Assembly (NCBI GenBank): GCA_017506865.1
Contig: JAFCMP010000009.1
Coordinates: forward strand, 62,001 to 126,000
Source of the DNA: Tribonema minus
Lineage: Eukaryota > Sar > Xanthophyceae > Tribonematales > Tribonemataceae
DNA: 64,000 bases
Direction of reading: 5' to 3'
The notes under the pieces were generated by a model. The model did not search any database. It saw nothing but the letters and a program-made list of their open reading frames with translations, and was not told the origin of the DNA. The position numbers and the translations under genes are program-made. Every line of letters starts with the position of its first letter. Within the stretch, counting starts at the first letter, position 1. Positions 37,809 to 46,559 of this stretch are shown here, piece after piece.

Positions 37809-38684
37809 TCAGAGGGGAGTGAGCGATGACTTGGTCGCCCATGAGCCGGACACACGGCACTGGATCTCGAATGAAGTCGAAGTTGAATCGCCACCGCCAC
37901 CAAAAACGGCAATTCTCCAGCTGCCGTTGTAATCCCCTCCTATTTGCAATGACATGCAAGGCGTCGATGTAGATAGCGACGCTAGGTCCCGATCGTCCAA
38001 AACGATGCTCGCGAGTGTGTCATCTGTAGCAGAGGTGGATCCTCCATTCATCGTCAACTGTTGCGTGAACGTAAGCGCTTGATCACTGATGGCAGCGGCT
38101 GTCTGTTCTGCAGTGGAGCTGCCCAGTTGTCCAATATAGCGGTAAAAACTAATTGAGGGAGGCGTTGCCGCACTGACTCCACTAACGCTTGCCAGATCGT
38201 AGAACATGAGAGTGCCCCCCTCGTTGTCGACGAGCCACGAGCCGGATCCGAACGGGATTTCTACTCCTGTGGATTTGTAGAGATTATAGAGAAACGATCC
38301 TGCATCGTCGTGATTGAAACTGACCGAATTCTGTAACACTCTGCCGTAGGTCGCATCAAGTGCACACTCATAAGCGCAGTCATTGCTTCCCGGAACAACA
38401 GTCAGTGGTACTTTGATGTAGCGTTTCAGCATTGGATCTGTTGTGCTGGTCTTCCCCACGACGGAGCCCACAATGGAGTTGCCGAGATCATCAAGTGTCG
38501 CAGTCACCAGATCGTTTGGAGCGCTTGATGGCAACACTTCGGCCCATATTTGAGTGGGCAGCACCGTGGGTCGTGCAGGTCTCGAAGGCTCTTGGAAGAA
38601 TTGTTGACTCGCATTTGTGCTCACCTTACCGAGTTGTTTTTTTAGGAGATAGGAAGCCTGTTCATCGGTTGAGAATGCAGCCAT
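37809..38684 (-). CDS. virion structural-like protein
   Basis: 291 residues from ATG 38684. Begins STDEQASYLLKKQLGKVSTN and QQFFQEPSRPARPTVLPTQI, then a beta-rich body with DNEGGTLMFYDLASV and PSISFYRYIGQLG, and a C-terminal Gly/Ser-rich strand set. This order (a KKQxGK...EP...ARP...P.QIW start, later a SFYRYIG strand) is known to me from predicted structural proteins of marine giant viruses and phages. AGAAAAATGTTGTGTG lies 17-30 nt upstream, matching the late-promoter word. No enzyme motif. Confidence 0.6.
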   Translation of the reverse strand: MAAFSTDEQASYLLKKQLGKVSTNASQQFFQEPSRPARPTVLPTQIWAEVLPSSAPNDLVTATLDDLGNSIVGSVVGKTSTTDPMLKRYIKVPLTVVPGSNDCAYECALDATYGRVLQNSVSFNHDDAGSFLYNLYKSTGVEIPFGSGSWLVDNEGGTLMFYDLASVSGVSAATPPSISFYRYIGQLGSSTAEQTAAAISDQALTFTQQLTMNGGSTSATDDTLASIVLDDRDLASLSTSTPCMSLQIGGDYNGSWRIAVFGGGGDSTSTSFEIQCRVSGSWATKSSLTPL

Positions 38685-38699
38685 TGTAATCAATATCTA

Positions 38700-38714
38700 C
38701 ACACAACATTTTTC
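38700..38714 (-). promoter_or_regulatory. candidate late promoter word (AAAAATGTTGTGT)
   Basis: Minus strand, 17-30 nt upstream of ATG 38684. Confidence 0.45.
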
Positions 38715-38750
38715 TGGTGCATGGTGTGTTGCTGATATGTGTACCATTTG

Positions 38751-38769
38751 AGAATTGAAAATGGGAATG
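38751..38769 (+). promoter_or_regulatory. candidate early promoter word
   Basis: AGAATTGAAAATGGGAATG in the 182-nt divergent region, about 100 nt upstream of ATG 38867. Confidence 0.45.
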
Positions 38770-38866
38770 ATGCGAAACAGGGGCCCCAGCGCCCTCGACA
38801 AAAGAATGCGCAGAATGCATAAATCGGACGAAATTATCTTGTTCATCATTCACTACCACAGGAACG

Positions 38867-41041
38867 ATGGCGCCTTCCAAACACGGATCAAACACGCCAA
38901 GGAAATCGCGATTAGTTGCGAAGCCCACTAGACAGTCATGTGTGGTCAGCGGGTGTGGTCTCCAGAGGGCACCATTCGTAAGACATTGCGGAGCGCACAG
39001 GTGTCACAGGACGTGCAGATACGCAGGCTGCCAGTCAGTGTCTGTTTTTGCCGGATGTATTGGTGCCGGTAGGCAGTGGTGCCCGAAGCACAAACCCTCA
39101 GACGGTGTCAGAATAAGTGGTTTGCAGCGTTTGTGTTCTACAGGCTGCGGCAGACGCGCCGCGTTGGAACGACCAGGGGAGCCAGGCGTACTGTATTGTC
39201 GCCAATGCGGAGGTGCCCAGGCCGTGGATGTCACACATGCAAAGTGCGCTGGAGGATGCGGGAAGCGCCCGCACTTCGAGAGACCTGGGGAGCCGGGTAA
39301 CATCTATTGTCGCGCTTGTGGCGGGGCTGGGGCTGTGGACGTCAAAAATGTGAAGTGTGCGGGTGGGTGTGGTAAGACACCGTGCTTCGAGAGACCGGGG
39401 GAGCGAGGCGTCCTCTTTTGTCGCAGTTGCGGTGGAGCAGATGCTGTGGACGTCAAAAATGTGAAGTGTGCGGGTGGGTGTGGTAAGACACCGTGCTTCG
39501 AGAGACCGGGGGAGCGAGACATCCTCTATTGTCGAGATTGCGGCGGAACCGAAGCTGTTGACGTTTCGCACATCAAATGCGCCGGTGGATGTGGGACACG
39601 ACCGAGCGTCGAGAAACCGGGGGAGCCAGGAGTGCTATTTTGCCGCACATGCGGCGGCGAAGAAGCCATCAACGTGGTCAGCGTGATGTGCGCTGGCGGA
39701 TGTGGAACGCGCCCGAGCTTTGAGAAGTGGGACGAGCCAGGCCTGCTATATTGTCGGGCCTGCGGCGGTGACGAAGCTATCGACGTCACGAATCGACAAT
39801 GTGCCGGCGGATGTGGTAAGGTGCCGTGCTTCGTGAGGCCAGACGATCCTGGCATATTCTTCTGCCGTGGTTGCGGTGGTGACGACGCTGTCAATGTCAC
39901 TGCCGTCTTGTGCGCTAGCGGCTGCGGAAAACAGGCAACGTTTGAACGACCAGAGGAGCCCGGGACTCTCTACTGCCGGGCCTGTGGTGGCGAGGACGCC
40001 ATCAACCATAGGACCGCCCGCTGCGCTGGCGGTTGCGGGAAAGTCCCAAGCTTCATGAAGCCAAGCGAGCCGAGCTTGCGCTACTGCCGCAGTTGTGGTG
40101 GTGACGACGCCGTGAACGTCGTGAGCACCTTTTGCGCTGGCGGCTGTGGGATAATTGCATGCTTTGAGAAGCCCAATGAACCCGGTCTTCGCTTCTGTCG
40201 CAGCTGCGGTGGTGATGAAGCCGTGAATGTCGTGAGTGCCACTTGTGCTGGTGGCTGCGGAAAATTTCCGTGCTTCGAGAAGCCGAATGAACCCGGTCTT
40301 CGCTTCTGCCGCAGCTGCGGTGGCGATGAAGCCGTGAATGTCGTGAGCGCCACTTGCGCTGGCGGCTGCGGAAAATTTCCGTGCTTTGAAAAGCCTGAGG
40401 AACCTGGCATCCGCTTCTGCCGTAGCTGCGGTGGCGATGAAGCCGTGAATGTTGTGACGGCCAGATGCAAGCACGGGAGGTACTTGCAAAATTGCACCGG
40501 AGCGACGTGCGGAGTGAAGCTGGTGAACAGGTCAAGGCAAGAAATCCATGCAACGGCGACTGCGTTTCTCTTGCTACAGGAGATCGATGGTGACCCGCTC
40601 GGTCAATACATCAAGTCGCTGAAGCACCGCATCTCACTGGGTGATGCCACGTGGTGCAAGCCCGACATGCTCCTTGGATCCACAGTGTACGAGTTTGATG
40701 GCTTTCACTATCACAACTGCACCGAGGATCGGGAGAACGACATTCGTAAGACTGCGCAGCTGACATCTCTTGGCTACATTACGGTCAGGTACCGTGATGG
40801 TGTGCCAGCGATTCCTGGCGCAGTCAACGCTCCCGTCAATGCGTCAGTTGGGAGCACAACGACTACACGGTTGCGGTCACTGCGTGAGCAGGTCTTGAGG
40901 TATCATGGGACTGAGCCCAGCCCTGAGCTTCTCAAGCGAGCCGAATCACTAGCGGAGCGGGCCATATTACACTTGTCTCAAGTCAATGCTACTGTCAAAC
41001 AGACAAGTATAACGTCATATGCGGTGCCTGTCAGCAAATGA
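38867..41041 (+). CDS. EsV-1-7-like cysteine-rich repeats fused to a Vsr-like endonuclease domain
   Basis: 724 residues. After a basic start and a cysteine-rich lead, 12 tandem repeats of 37 residues (111 nt) follow. Each has the core C-A-G-G-C-G-K-x-P-x-F-E-x-P-x-E-P-G, then F/Y-C-R-x-C-G-G and (A/I)-(V/N)-V. Spacing C-x3-C-x16-C-x2-C resembles the EsV-1-7 motif (C-x4-C-x16-C-x2-H), with Cys in place of His. The C-terminal 200 residues contain KPDMLLGSTVYEFDGFHYH and GYITVRYRDG, which fit a Vsr/PD-(D/E)xK nuclease (D...E-x-D-G). The repeats likely bind zinc and target DNA; the tail cuts it (inference). Confidence 0.7.
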   Translation: MAPSKHGSNTPRKSRLVAKPTRQSCVVSGCGLQRAPFVRHCGAHRCHRTCRYAGCQSVSVFAGCIGAGRQWCPKHKPSDGVRISGLQRLCSTGCGRRAALERPGEPGVLYCRQCGGAQAVDVTHAKCAGGCGKRPHFERPGEPGNIYCRACGGAGAVDVKNVKCAGGCGKTPCFERPGERGVLFCRSCGGADAVDVKNVKCAGGCGKTPCFERPGERDILYCRDCGGTEAVDVSHIKCAGGCGTRPSVEKPGEPGVLFCRTCGGEEAINVVSVMCAGGCGTRPSFEKWDEPGLLYCRACGGDEAIDVTNRQCAGGCGKVPCFVRPDDPGIFFCRGCGGDDAVNVTAVLCASGCGKQATFERPEEPGTLYCRACGGEDAINHRTARCAGGCGKVPSFMKPSEPSLRYCRSCGGDDAVNVVSTFCAGGCGIIACFEKPNEPGLRFCRSCGGDEAVNVVSATCAGGCGKFPCFEKPNEPGLRFCRSCGGDEAVNVVSATCAGGCGKFPCFEKPEEPGIRFCRSCGGDEAVNVVTARCKHGRYLQNCTGATCGVKLVNRSRQEIHATATAFLLLQEIDGDPLGQYIKSLKHRISLGDATWCKPDMLLGSTVYEFDGFHYHNCTEDRENDIRKTAQLTSLGYITVRYRDGVPAIPGAVNAPVNASVGSTTTTRLRSLREQVLRYHGTEPSPELLKRAESLAERAILHLSQVNATVKQTSITSYAVPVSK

Positions 41042-41403
41042 ACAGATTTCACATGAAGACGACACACACATCACTGCCTCTGTTGCCACCTCTTGTAATG
41101 ACTGTAATGTGCGACGGCGATGCGGCGAGGTGTGACGCGGCAGCATCGCTTCAATTCGAGATACTGCTGACGTGATCGATGAGGCACACGTGATCGCCAA
41201 GCGACCGTGCCTCTTTCAAACGATTTGCGTGTGCACGTGCAGTGTCATGTCAACGATGTCCGAAAAGGCCACACGGCGGCTCAGGCAGAGTTATGCACAG
41301 GCAATCGAGAGGAGCGAAGACAACACGAACTTGAATCAATTGGATTGCAGTCATGATTGGGCCCCGACGTGGCTGTCCCGCGCGTTCGGCGCACATGCGC
41401 TCC
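41042..41403. other. intergenic, no gene recognised
   Basis: 362 nt between the convergent repeat/nuclease gene and the minus-strand gene at 41404. No convincing frame or repeat. Confidence 0.3.
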
Positions 41404-41715
41404 TCAGGTGTACGCATGGACACTGTCAACGGCGTAGAAGATCCGCAGCGCCTCCTCGCAATCCCCGTCGCAGTGGTGCGCAGCGAACTTGAGCATGGCG
41501 TCATCGCGGTCCTCGATCATGACCTCCGCTCCGTCCGGGCCCGCCACGCGGTACTCACAGTCTCCGGTGATGTACGCCGGCATCGTGTACTCGAAGAACG
41601 CACTCAGCACCTCGCAGAAGTTGCTGTACGCGCGTTGTCCCCCTGTTCTGCGATACTCCGAGAAAAACTGCTCCGCGTCGTCGATGACTGCGCCCGTCGT
41701 CGCCGAAGTCGCCAT
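41404..41715 (-). CDS. small hypothetical acidic protein
   Basis: 103 residues from ATG 41715. Helical N terminus (DDAEQFFSEYRRTGGQRAYS), then a beta part (CEYRVAGPDGAEVMIEDRDD). No family recognised. AAAATGGGAAATGCC (41783-41796) lies about 75 nt upstream. Confidence 0.45.
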   Translation of the reverse strand: MATSATTGAVIDDAEQFFSEYRRTGGQRAYSNFCEVLSAFFEYTMPAYITGDCEYRVAGPDGAEVMIEDRDDAMLKFAAHHCDGDCEEALRIFYAVDSVHAYT

Positions 41716-41782
41716 TTGAGTATGTGATGACAGAGTGTGCACTTGTGCTTTCCGCAGTCGTACAATCCCAGTTGAGAACATG

Positions 41783-41796
41783 GCATTTCCCATTTT
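41783..41796 (-). promoter_or_regulatory. candidate early promoter word
   Basis: The minus strand reads TTAAAATGGGAAATGCC upstream of ATG 41715. Confidence 0.4.
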
Positions 41797-41867
41797 AAGC
41801 AATGCCGGAAACTTAACATAATTTACTGGTTATGCTGCACATGTGCATTGATATAACAGGGCACAGT

Positions 41868-42060
41868 GGTGCAGTGGTCCGGAAGCTCCATTGGCGGGAG
41901 CGAGGTCGCCGGTTCAAATCTTGCTGCACCAAAAAGTTTCACCATCGAAAGTGTGGACCTCCACCTCTTCGGTGCGAGCAGATGCGCTCGTAATGAACTT
42001 CGGTTCGACCCTAAGCTGAAGGTTCTGTGCGAGCTTCGGTTCACACAATATCTACAGTTT
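41868..42060 (+). mobile_element. tRNA-derived SINE, near-complete copy
   Basis: 41868-41931 is tRNA-like. GGTGCA at the 5' end pairs with TGCACC at the 3' end. TGGTGCAGTGGTCCGG fits a polymerase III A box and GGTTCAAATCTTG a B box, and the segment ends in CACCA. The remaining body (CTCCACCTCTTCGGTGCGAG, CTTCGGTTC, TTTCTGGTAGTGA) is shared with 21238-21391. The head is too short and mismatched for a working tRNA. Such SINEs are host retroelements, so its presence shows that this viral-type DNA sits in host chromatin. Confidence 0.7.
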
Positions 42061-42186
42061 CTGGTAGTGAATTCAAACTTCCCATTTCAATTTTTGATTT
42101 CAACTTTGCGCGTGAAACTGTTTCTTCACGTCGACTCTGCGCAACACGCACATTGTTCAGCTGCTGCAGCCAGCGGTGCCGTGCTC

Positions 42187-42429
42187 TCAGGGCTGCCTCG
42201 CATGCGTAGCCATATCAGGTGATGTAGTGGCCTGGCTCTGAAGTGGTGTCATGATACGGCAGAGCGCACATGTGAACAAAGCGCACATCACCGCTCTTTG
42301 CAGCGTGCCTGCGAAGCCGAGCACGCGGAAGGTCCACCACAGGACGGCGAGGTACAGTGCAGGCACTGCAAGCACGAAAGCCAGGAGCAGCGACTGCACG
42401 AGCATGTTTGTGATTATCCTGCAACGCAT
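42187..42429 (-). CDS. small membrane protein
   Basis: 80 residues from ATG 42429, or 71 from the ATG at 42402. One long hydrophobic segment (SLLLAFVLAVPALYLAVLWW) and a second (AVMCALFTCALCRIM). It starts 3 nt after the stop of the zinc protein at 42433, so the two are probably co-transcribed. Function unknown. Confidence 0.45.
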   Translation of the reverse strand: MRCRIITNMLVQSLLLAFVLAVPALYLAVLWWTFRVLGFAGTLQRAVMCALFTCALCRIMTPLQSQATTSPDMATHARQP

Positions 42430-42432
42430 ACA

Positions 42433-42585
42433 TTATCCGATGTGATCGACGGGCTCGCCGCACTCAGGGCATTCGATGCCGTTTCGCTCCGCGCAGCGGA
42501 CGCAGATGCCATCGATGCATGCACAGGCGACTTGAGGCTCGTCGCCGCTCAGCTTCGCACCGCACGTCGCGCAGTGCCGGCCCAT
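42433..42585 (-). CDS. 50-residue zinc-binding (RING-like) protein
   Basis: ATG 42585 to TAA 42433. CATCG, then CACIDGICVRC, then CPECGEPVDH supply eight regularly spaced Cys/His ligands in 50 residues, like a compact RING or double zinc ribbon. Short RING proteins in giant viruses can act as E3 ligases (family knowledge). The gene is followed at 3 nt by a membrane-protein gene on the same strand. The density of ligand pairs makes chance unlikely. Confidence 0.55.
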   Translation of the reverse strand: MGRHCATCGAKLSGDEPQVACACIDGICVRCAERNGIECPECGEPVDHIG

Positions 42586-42698
42586 GACATGCAACGCGGT
42601 GAATGTGAGTTGACATCAACAAATTTCACCTGACATGTGCTCAAATAATGAACCTGCACGTGGCAACAACAAAATGTTTGCATGTGGCACTGCAAACT

Positions 42699-43019
42699 AT
42701 GGACTACATACTCGCCACCAAATGGGAGACAATGAGGAAGAACCGGGAGCAGGGGGCAGTATTGGCAGCGGCCCCGGCTCAAAACGTCGAGGTCGCCATT
42801 GCCGTCGTTGTGTGCACCGGCATGCTCGCTTTATTCCTCAGCTCCTCGTCCAATAAGGTACTGGACGGCGCTCTGGCACGGGTCTCTCCTCAGGCCCAGG
42901 CCGGGACGCTAGTCAACGTTGTCAAGGCGCTGGGGGCGATGGGTTCAGGAATCAGTTATTGTGTTTATTACTTGCTCTTCAAACATGCACGCATTGCAGC
43001 AATCAAGAAGGCAATGTAG
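42699..43019 (+). CDS. small membrane protein
   Basis: 106 residues from ATG 42699. Hydrophobic segments VEVAIAVVVCTGMLALFL (about residues 31-48) and ALGAMGSGISYCVYYLLF (about 75-92), with a basic C terminus. No family recognised. Confidence 0.45.
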   Translation: MDYILATKWETMRKNREQGAVLAAAPAQNVEVAIAVVVCTGMLALFLSSSSNKVLDGALARVSPQAQAGTLVNVVKALGAMGSGISYCVYYLLFKHARIAAIKKAM

Positions 43020-43120
43020 GGCGCGAAATTAACGCCCACCTCATCTGGGCTCAACTGCTTCGTTAACGGTCCCCACAATTGAGATTCCCGAACCGCTTCT
43101 GGAATGCACATGTGGCATGC

Positions 43121-43131
43121 GCAAATTGGGA
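43121..43131 (+). promoter_or_regulatory. candidate early promoter word plus TTTAATGTTGCG
   Basis: GCAAATTGGGAAAG is followed at 43139 by TTTAATGTTGCG. Both precede the truncated gene starting at 43168 or 43225. Confidence 0.4.
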
Positions 43132-43167
43132 AAGTTTGATTTAATGTTGCGTCCATCACAACCACCT

Positions 43168-43396
43168 ATGAACGCCTCCAATCGTGCCTGCCTGCCTGGG
43201 GTTAATGAGCGTGAGCTCAAGAGTATGTCGATCCTCAAGAAGCAAAGGATGTGCGTTCGGGGTGACCTCGATGATGTGTCTGTTAACCTTCCTGTGCGCG
43301 TAAAGGGGGCACCGCTCATCATCCTCGGTCTGTACCCAGGGCCGGGGGCAGCCACAGAGATGTCTCGCACTGAGAAGGAGATGATGAAGCTCCTGG
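43168..43396 (+). pseudogene. truncated paralogue of the UDG-like/33-residue-repeat protein
   Basis: From ATG 43168 (or MSILKKQ at 43225) the product parallels the start of the protein at 22540-25623: SILKKQRMC for SVLKKQKTC, GAPLIILGLYPGPGAATEMS for GTPLIVLGLYPGPRAATDVS, RTEKEMMKLL for RTEKEMKKLL. The resemblance ends at about 43393-43397. The frame then runs on into unrelated GC-rich sequence to 43557. The rest of the UDG-like domain and all repeats are missing. The gene is cut by the border between viral-type and host-type DNA. Confidence 0.7.
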
Positions 43397-44515
43397 ATAC
43401 AGCTGCTGCTGGGCCCCCGCATCTCCGGTGCCCTCCGGCTGCGCTGTCCGCTGCCCCTGCTGCGTCTCACAGACCTCAAATGCGCAGGAGATGCACAAGA
43501 ACTGCAGCTTCTGCCTTGCGGCCCTCCTGTCAGCTGCGCTGCTGCCTCAACACCTGATGAATGCACTGCTGCTTGCGGCTCTCCGGCTTGCAGCTGCTCG
43601 TACTAATGCGCCGAGGAGGTCTCCATTGGGTGTCTCCTTGTCTGAGGAGGCACTGATGCGGAAAATTCTGGAAATTACTTGTTGCGCATGCTTCCCGCCG
43701 CCCATCTCTCTTGACGACACGCTAGTGTGAGGGATGGAGCAGAGCACGGCGCACAGAACATGACGCAGTGCACACCGCCGTGCACAGGCTTTCCTCATCG
43801 CACGTGCCGGTGAGTCCACCGTTCGTGCCGGTGCGTTTTCGAAGGCGATCGAGTCGCGAATCGACAGCTACAAACCGTATGTGGGGAAAGCGGCCGACGC
43901 AATCGATGTGACGACGACCGACCAGAGGCTGGCAGGCCAGTCGAAGCAGACGGAGATGACGCGGTACATGGTTTGACGAACAGCGTCGAATGCACATACA
44001 TTTCGCACCAGTCGTTTCACGCTCTGCCGCCACCGTTTTCACATGCGACTCCTCACGCAGATGCACACGTCGCGCGCCGTCGATGCCGGTGTGTACAGAA
44101 GTGTGCAGTGTGTGCTGTGTGTGCGATGCGTGTAACTGTGCGAAACTGTATGCAAGTACGTGCAGTGTGCGCACGAGTGCCCGTGTGTTCGCCGCGCGTC
44201 GTTTTCACATCCAACAGTTTACGCACGAAATTCGATGTTGACGTCACGAGCACACGAGGCGACGTTTGCGAAACATCGCCGCATGATCATGACGTCAGCA
44301 CGGCGGCCGATGCGAATCATGTGTGCGAACACCATACCGAGTGCGCGAAAAGACCGCGGCGATCACGATGTCGAAGCGCCGGCCGGGGCAACCGATGTGC
44401 ACGACGACACGGCGTGCGCACATCGCAACCACGAGGCGACAGCTGTGAAAGGTGCGCCGCACATTTGGGGAAAGCGGCAAGAGCAACCAGAACGCACTGC
44501 TGCTGCTGCACCCGA
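43397..44515. other. host-type DNA without a supported gene
   Basis: Begins CTGCTGCTGGGCCC directly after the cut viral gene. A plus-strand frame 43428-43730 encodes Cys/Leu-rich text ending SLSEEALMRKILEI and FPPPISLDDTLV, possibly a relic exon. From about 44276 the degenerate CGGCGGCC...GTGTGCACGACGAC repeat of the host part appears. Confidence 0.45.
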
Positions 44516-45850
44516 TAACACCCAGACCCGAGTCTGATACCCAGGTCCATGACACCCAGACTCCGACACAGGACACCCAGAGGCCAGCTGTTTGCTGCTG
44601 CTGCTGCTGCTTCATGCTGCTGCTGCTGTTGCTTGGACCCGGGGCGCAGACCCGCACCCAGACTCCCCACGCCCAGGTCTGATATTCAGGACCATGACAC
44701 CCAGACGCCGCCGCAGGACACCCAGACACCAGCTGCGCTGCACTATGCTGCTGCTGCTACTGGCATGCGGTGCTGCTGCTGCTCCTGCTGCTGCTTCTTG
44801 GACCCGGAGCCGAGACATGCACCAAGACTTCCCACACAGGTTGATACTCAGGACCATGACACCCAGACCCCGCCACAGGCCACCCTGATGCCAGCTGCGC
44901 TTTGCTGCTGCTGCTGCTGCTGCAGCTGCTGCTGCTGCATGCTGCTGCTGCTGCTGCTGCTGCCACCTGGACCCCGGGCCCAGACCCACACCCAGACTTC
45001 CAACATTCAGGTCTGATACACAGGACCATGACACCCAGATCCCGCCGCAGGACACCCGGACACCAGCTGCCCTGCACTGCTATGCTGCTGCTGCTGCTAC
45101 TGGCATGCTGTGCTGGCAACTGGCATGCTGTGCTGCTGCAGCTCCTGCTCCTGCTACTTGGACCCGGAGCCCAGAACCGCACCCAGGCTTCCCACACCCA
45201 GGTCTGATACCCAGGACCATGACACCCAGACGCCGCCACAGGACACCCAGACGCCAGCTGCGCACTTGCTGGAATGCTGCCGCTGCGCTGCGACTGGCCT
45301 GCTGAGGTGCTGCTGCTGCTGTTGCTTGCATCCTGCCCAGAGCCGCACCCAGACTCCCCAGACCCAGGTTTGATACCCAGGACCATAACACCCAGACCCC
45401 GCCACCGGACACCCAGACACAGCTGCGCTTCGCTGCTATGCTGCTGCTGCTGCTGCTGCTGCTGGCATGCTGTGCTGCTGCTGCTCCTGCTGCTGCTTCT
45501 TGGACCCCGGAGCCCAGACCCACACCCAGACTCCCCAGACGCAGGCCTCTACCCAGGATTATGACACCCAGACCCGCCACAGGACACCCAGACGCCAGCT
45601 GCGCTGCATGCTGCTGCTGCTGCTAGCTGGTGCTGCTAGCTGGTGCTGCTTCCAGCCCAACCGCACCCAGGCTTTCCGGACCCCGGCCTGACACCCAGCA
45701 CCTTGGTACCCAGGCCCTGATGCGGGACACCCAGACACCCGCTGCTGCAGCTGCTGCTGCGCAGGGTCCGCGCTGTGCTTGCACGCTGCGCTTCTGCTGC
45801 TTCTGCGCCGCACGACACCAGACTGATACCGGTACCATGACACCCTGACG
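44516..45850 (+). repeat. CTG-rich minisatellite, about eight units of 150-190 nt
   Basis: Each unit holds GGACCATGACACCCAGAC, CGCCACAGGACACCCAGA, CCAGCTGCGCT, a CTG run of variable length, and TTGGACCC-GAGCCCAGAC. Copies of the ACCATGACACCCAGAC word lie near 44543, 44693, 44853, 45025, 45213, 45381, 45556 and 45832. No gene is supported; frames on both strands are only repeat readings. Confidence 0.75.
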
Positions 45851-46559
45851 CCAGAGACCCAGACACCCGCTGCTGCTGCAGCGGCGACGGCTGACTGCGC
45901 TAGTTCTCTTGCGCAGTCAGCCGTGGTTGATTGGTTGCTGCTGTGGCGAGTTTGCTGCTGGCGCCGCTGCTGTAGTGAGTAGTGAGGTGCTGCTGGCTAG
46001 CGCGTGCACGTACAACGGTGCCGCTCCACAAATCGGCGTGCGCTCGAAGGAAACTGGTGAGTTCGATGATGCAGGTGGATGATCAGTGACGCATTCGTGT
46101 ACGGGATGCACTCAGTGCACGGCACATGCACAGTGCACACCGCTGTGGTCGGGCTTCTGTTGCCAAACGCACCGATGAGCGCAACGTCCGTACCGGTGCA
46201 CATTCGAGTTCAGCCTCTAATGCGGTGTCATGCAATGTCTACACTCGACACGGCTGTTCGTCACATAAACGAGATTTTCTCATTCAGGACAGCATTCTTG
46301 CTGCACAAAGAGCGCAAGACTTTGCGTGATGTCGACTCCACCGACGCCGGTGCTCGGCACAGCCCCGGCAACTATTCAAAAGTGTTGGCTCTTGGCACTA
46401 CGCGCTTGTACCAAACGCACTGCTCGGCAGCTCTGGGCATGCTGTCATCGTCGGTGGCATCGCATTTTTTCACGCAGCGCCACTGGCAACACGAGCCACA
46501 CGAGCTCCTCGTCGACAGCAAGTCGACACTGTGAGCAAGCGAGGCACTGGTCGCAAAAC
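45851..46559. other. host-type DNA, no gene recognised
   Basis: A hairpin-like pair (GGCTGACTGCGC near 45889 and GCGCAGTCAGCC near 45914) follows the minisatellite. The remainder is CA/CG-rich without convincing coding potential. Confidence 0.35.

Noticed and set aside
39004..40553. Minus-strand open frames across the EsV-1-7-like repeats
   Set aside because: Mirror readings of the 111-nt repeat. The plus frame alone has the Cys pattern and the nuclease tail.
41868..41931. A functional tRNA gene
   Set aside because: Only about 64 nt, mismatched T stem and no clear anticodon arm. The segment continues into a SINE body shared with another locus.
1..43396. A complete free giant-virus genome
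   Set aside because: No capsid, DNA polymerase, packaging ATPase or RNA polymerase genes are in the window, and SINEs plus introns indicate residence in a host genome. The rest may lie to the left.
44516..45850. Poly-Leu/poly-Cys and Trp/Gly-rich proteins encoded by the minisatellite
   Set aside because: Frames follow the repeat unit on both strands and carry no domain or start context.
46079..46534. A 151-codon plus-strand frame with MHSVHGTCTVHT text
   Set aside because: No domain, low-complexity CA/CG-rich DNA and no splice or promoter signal. Host non-coding DNA is more likely.
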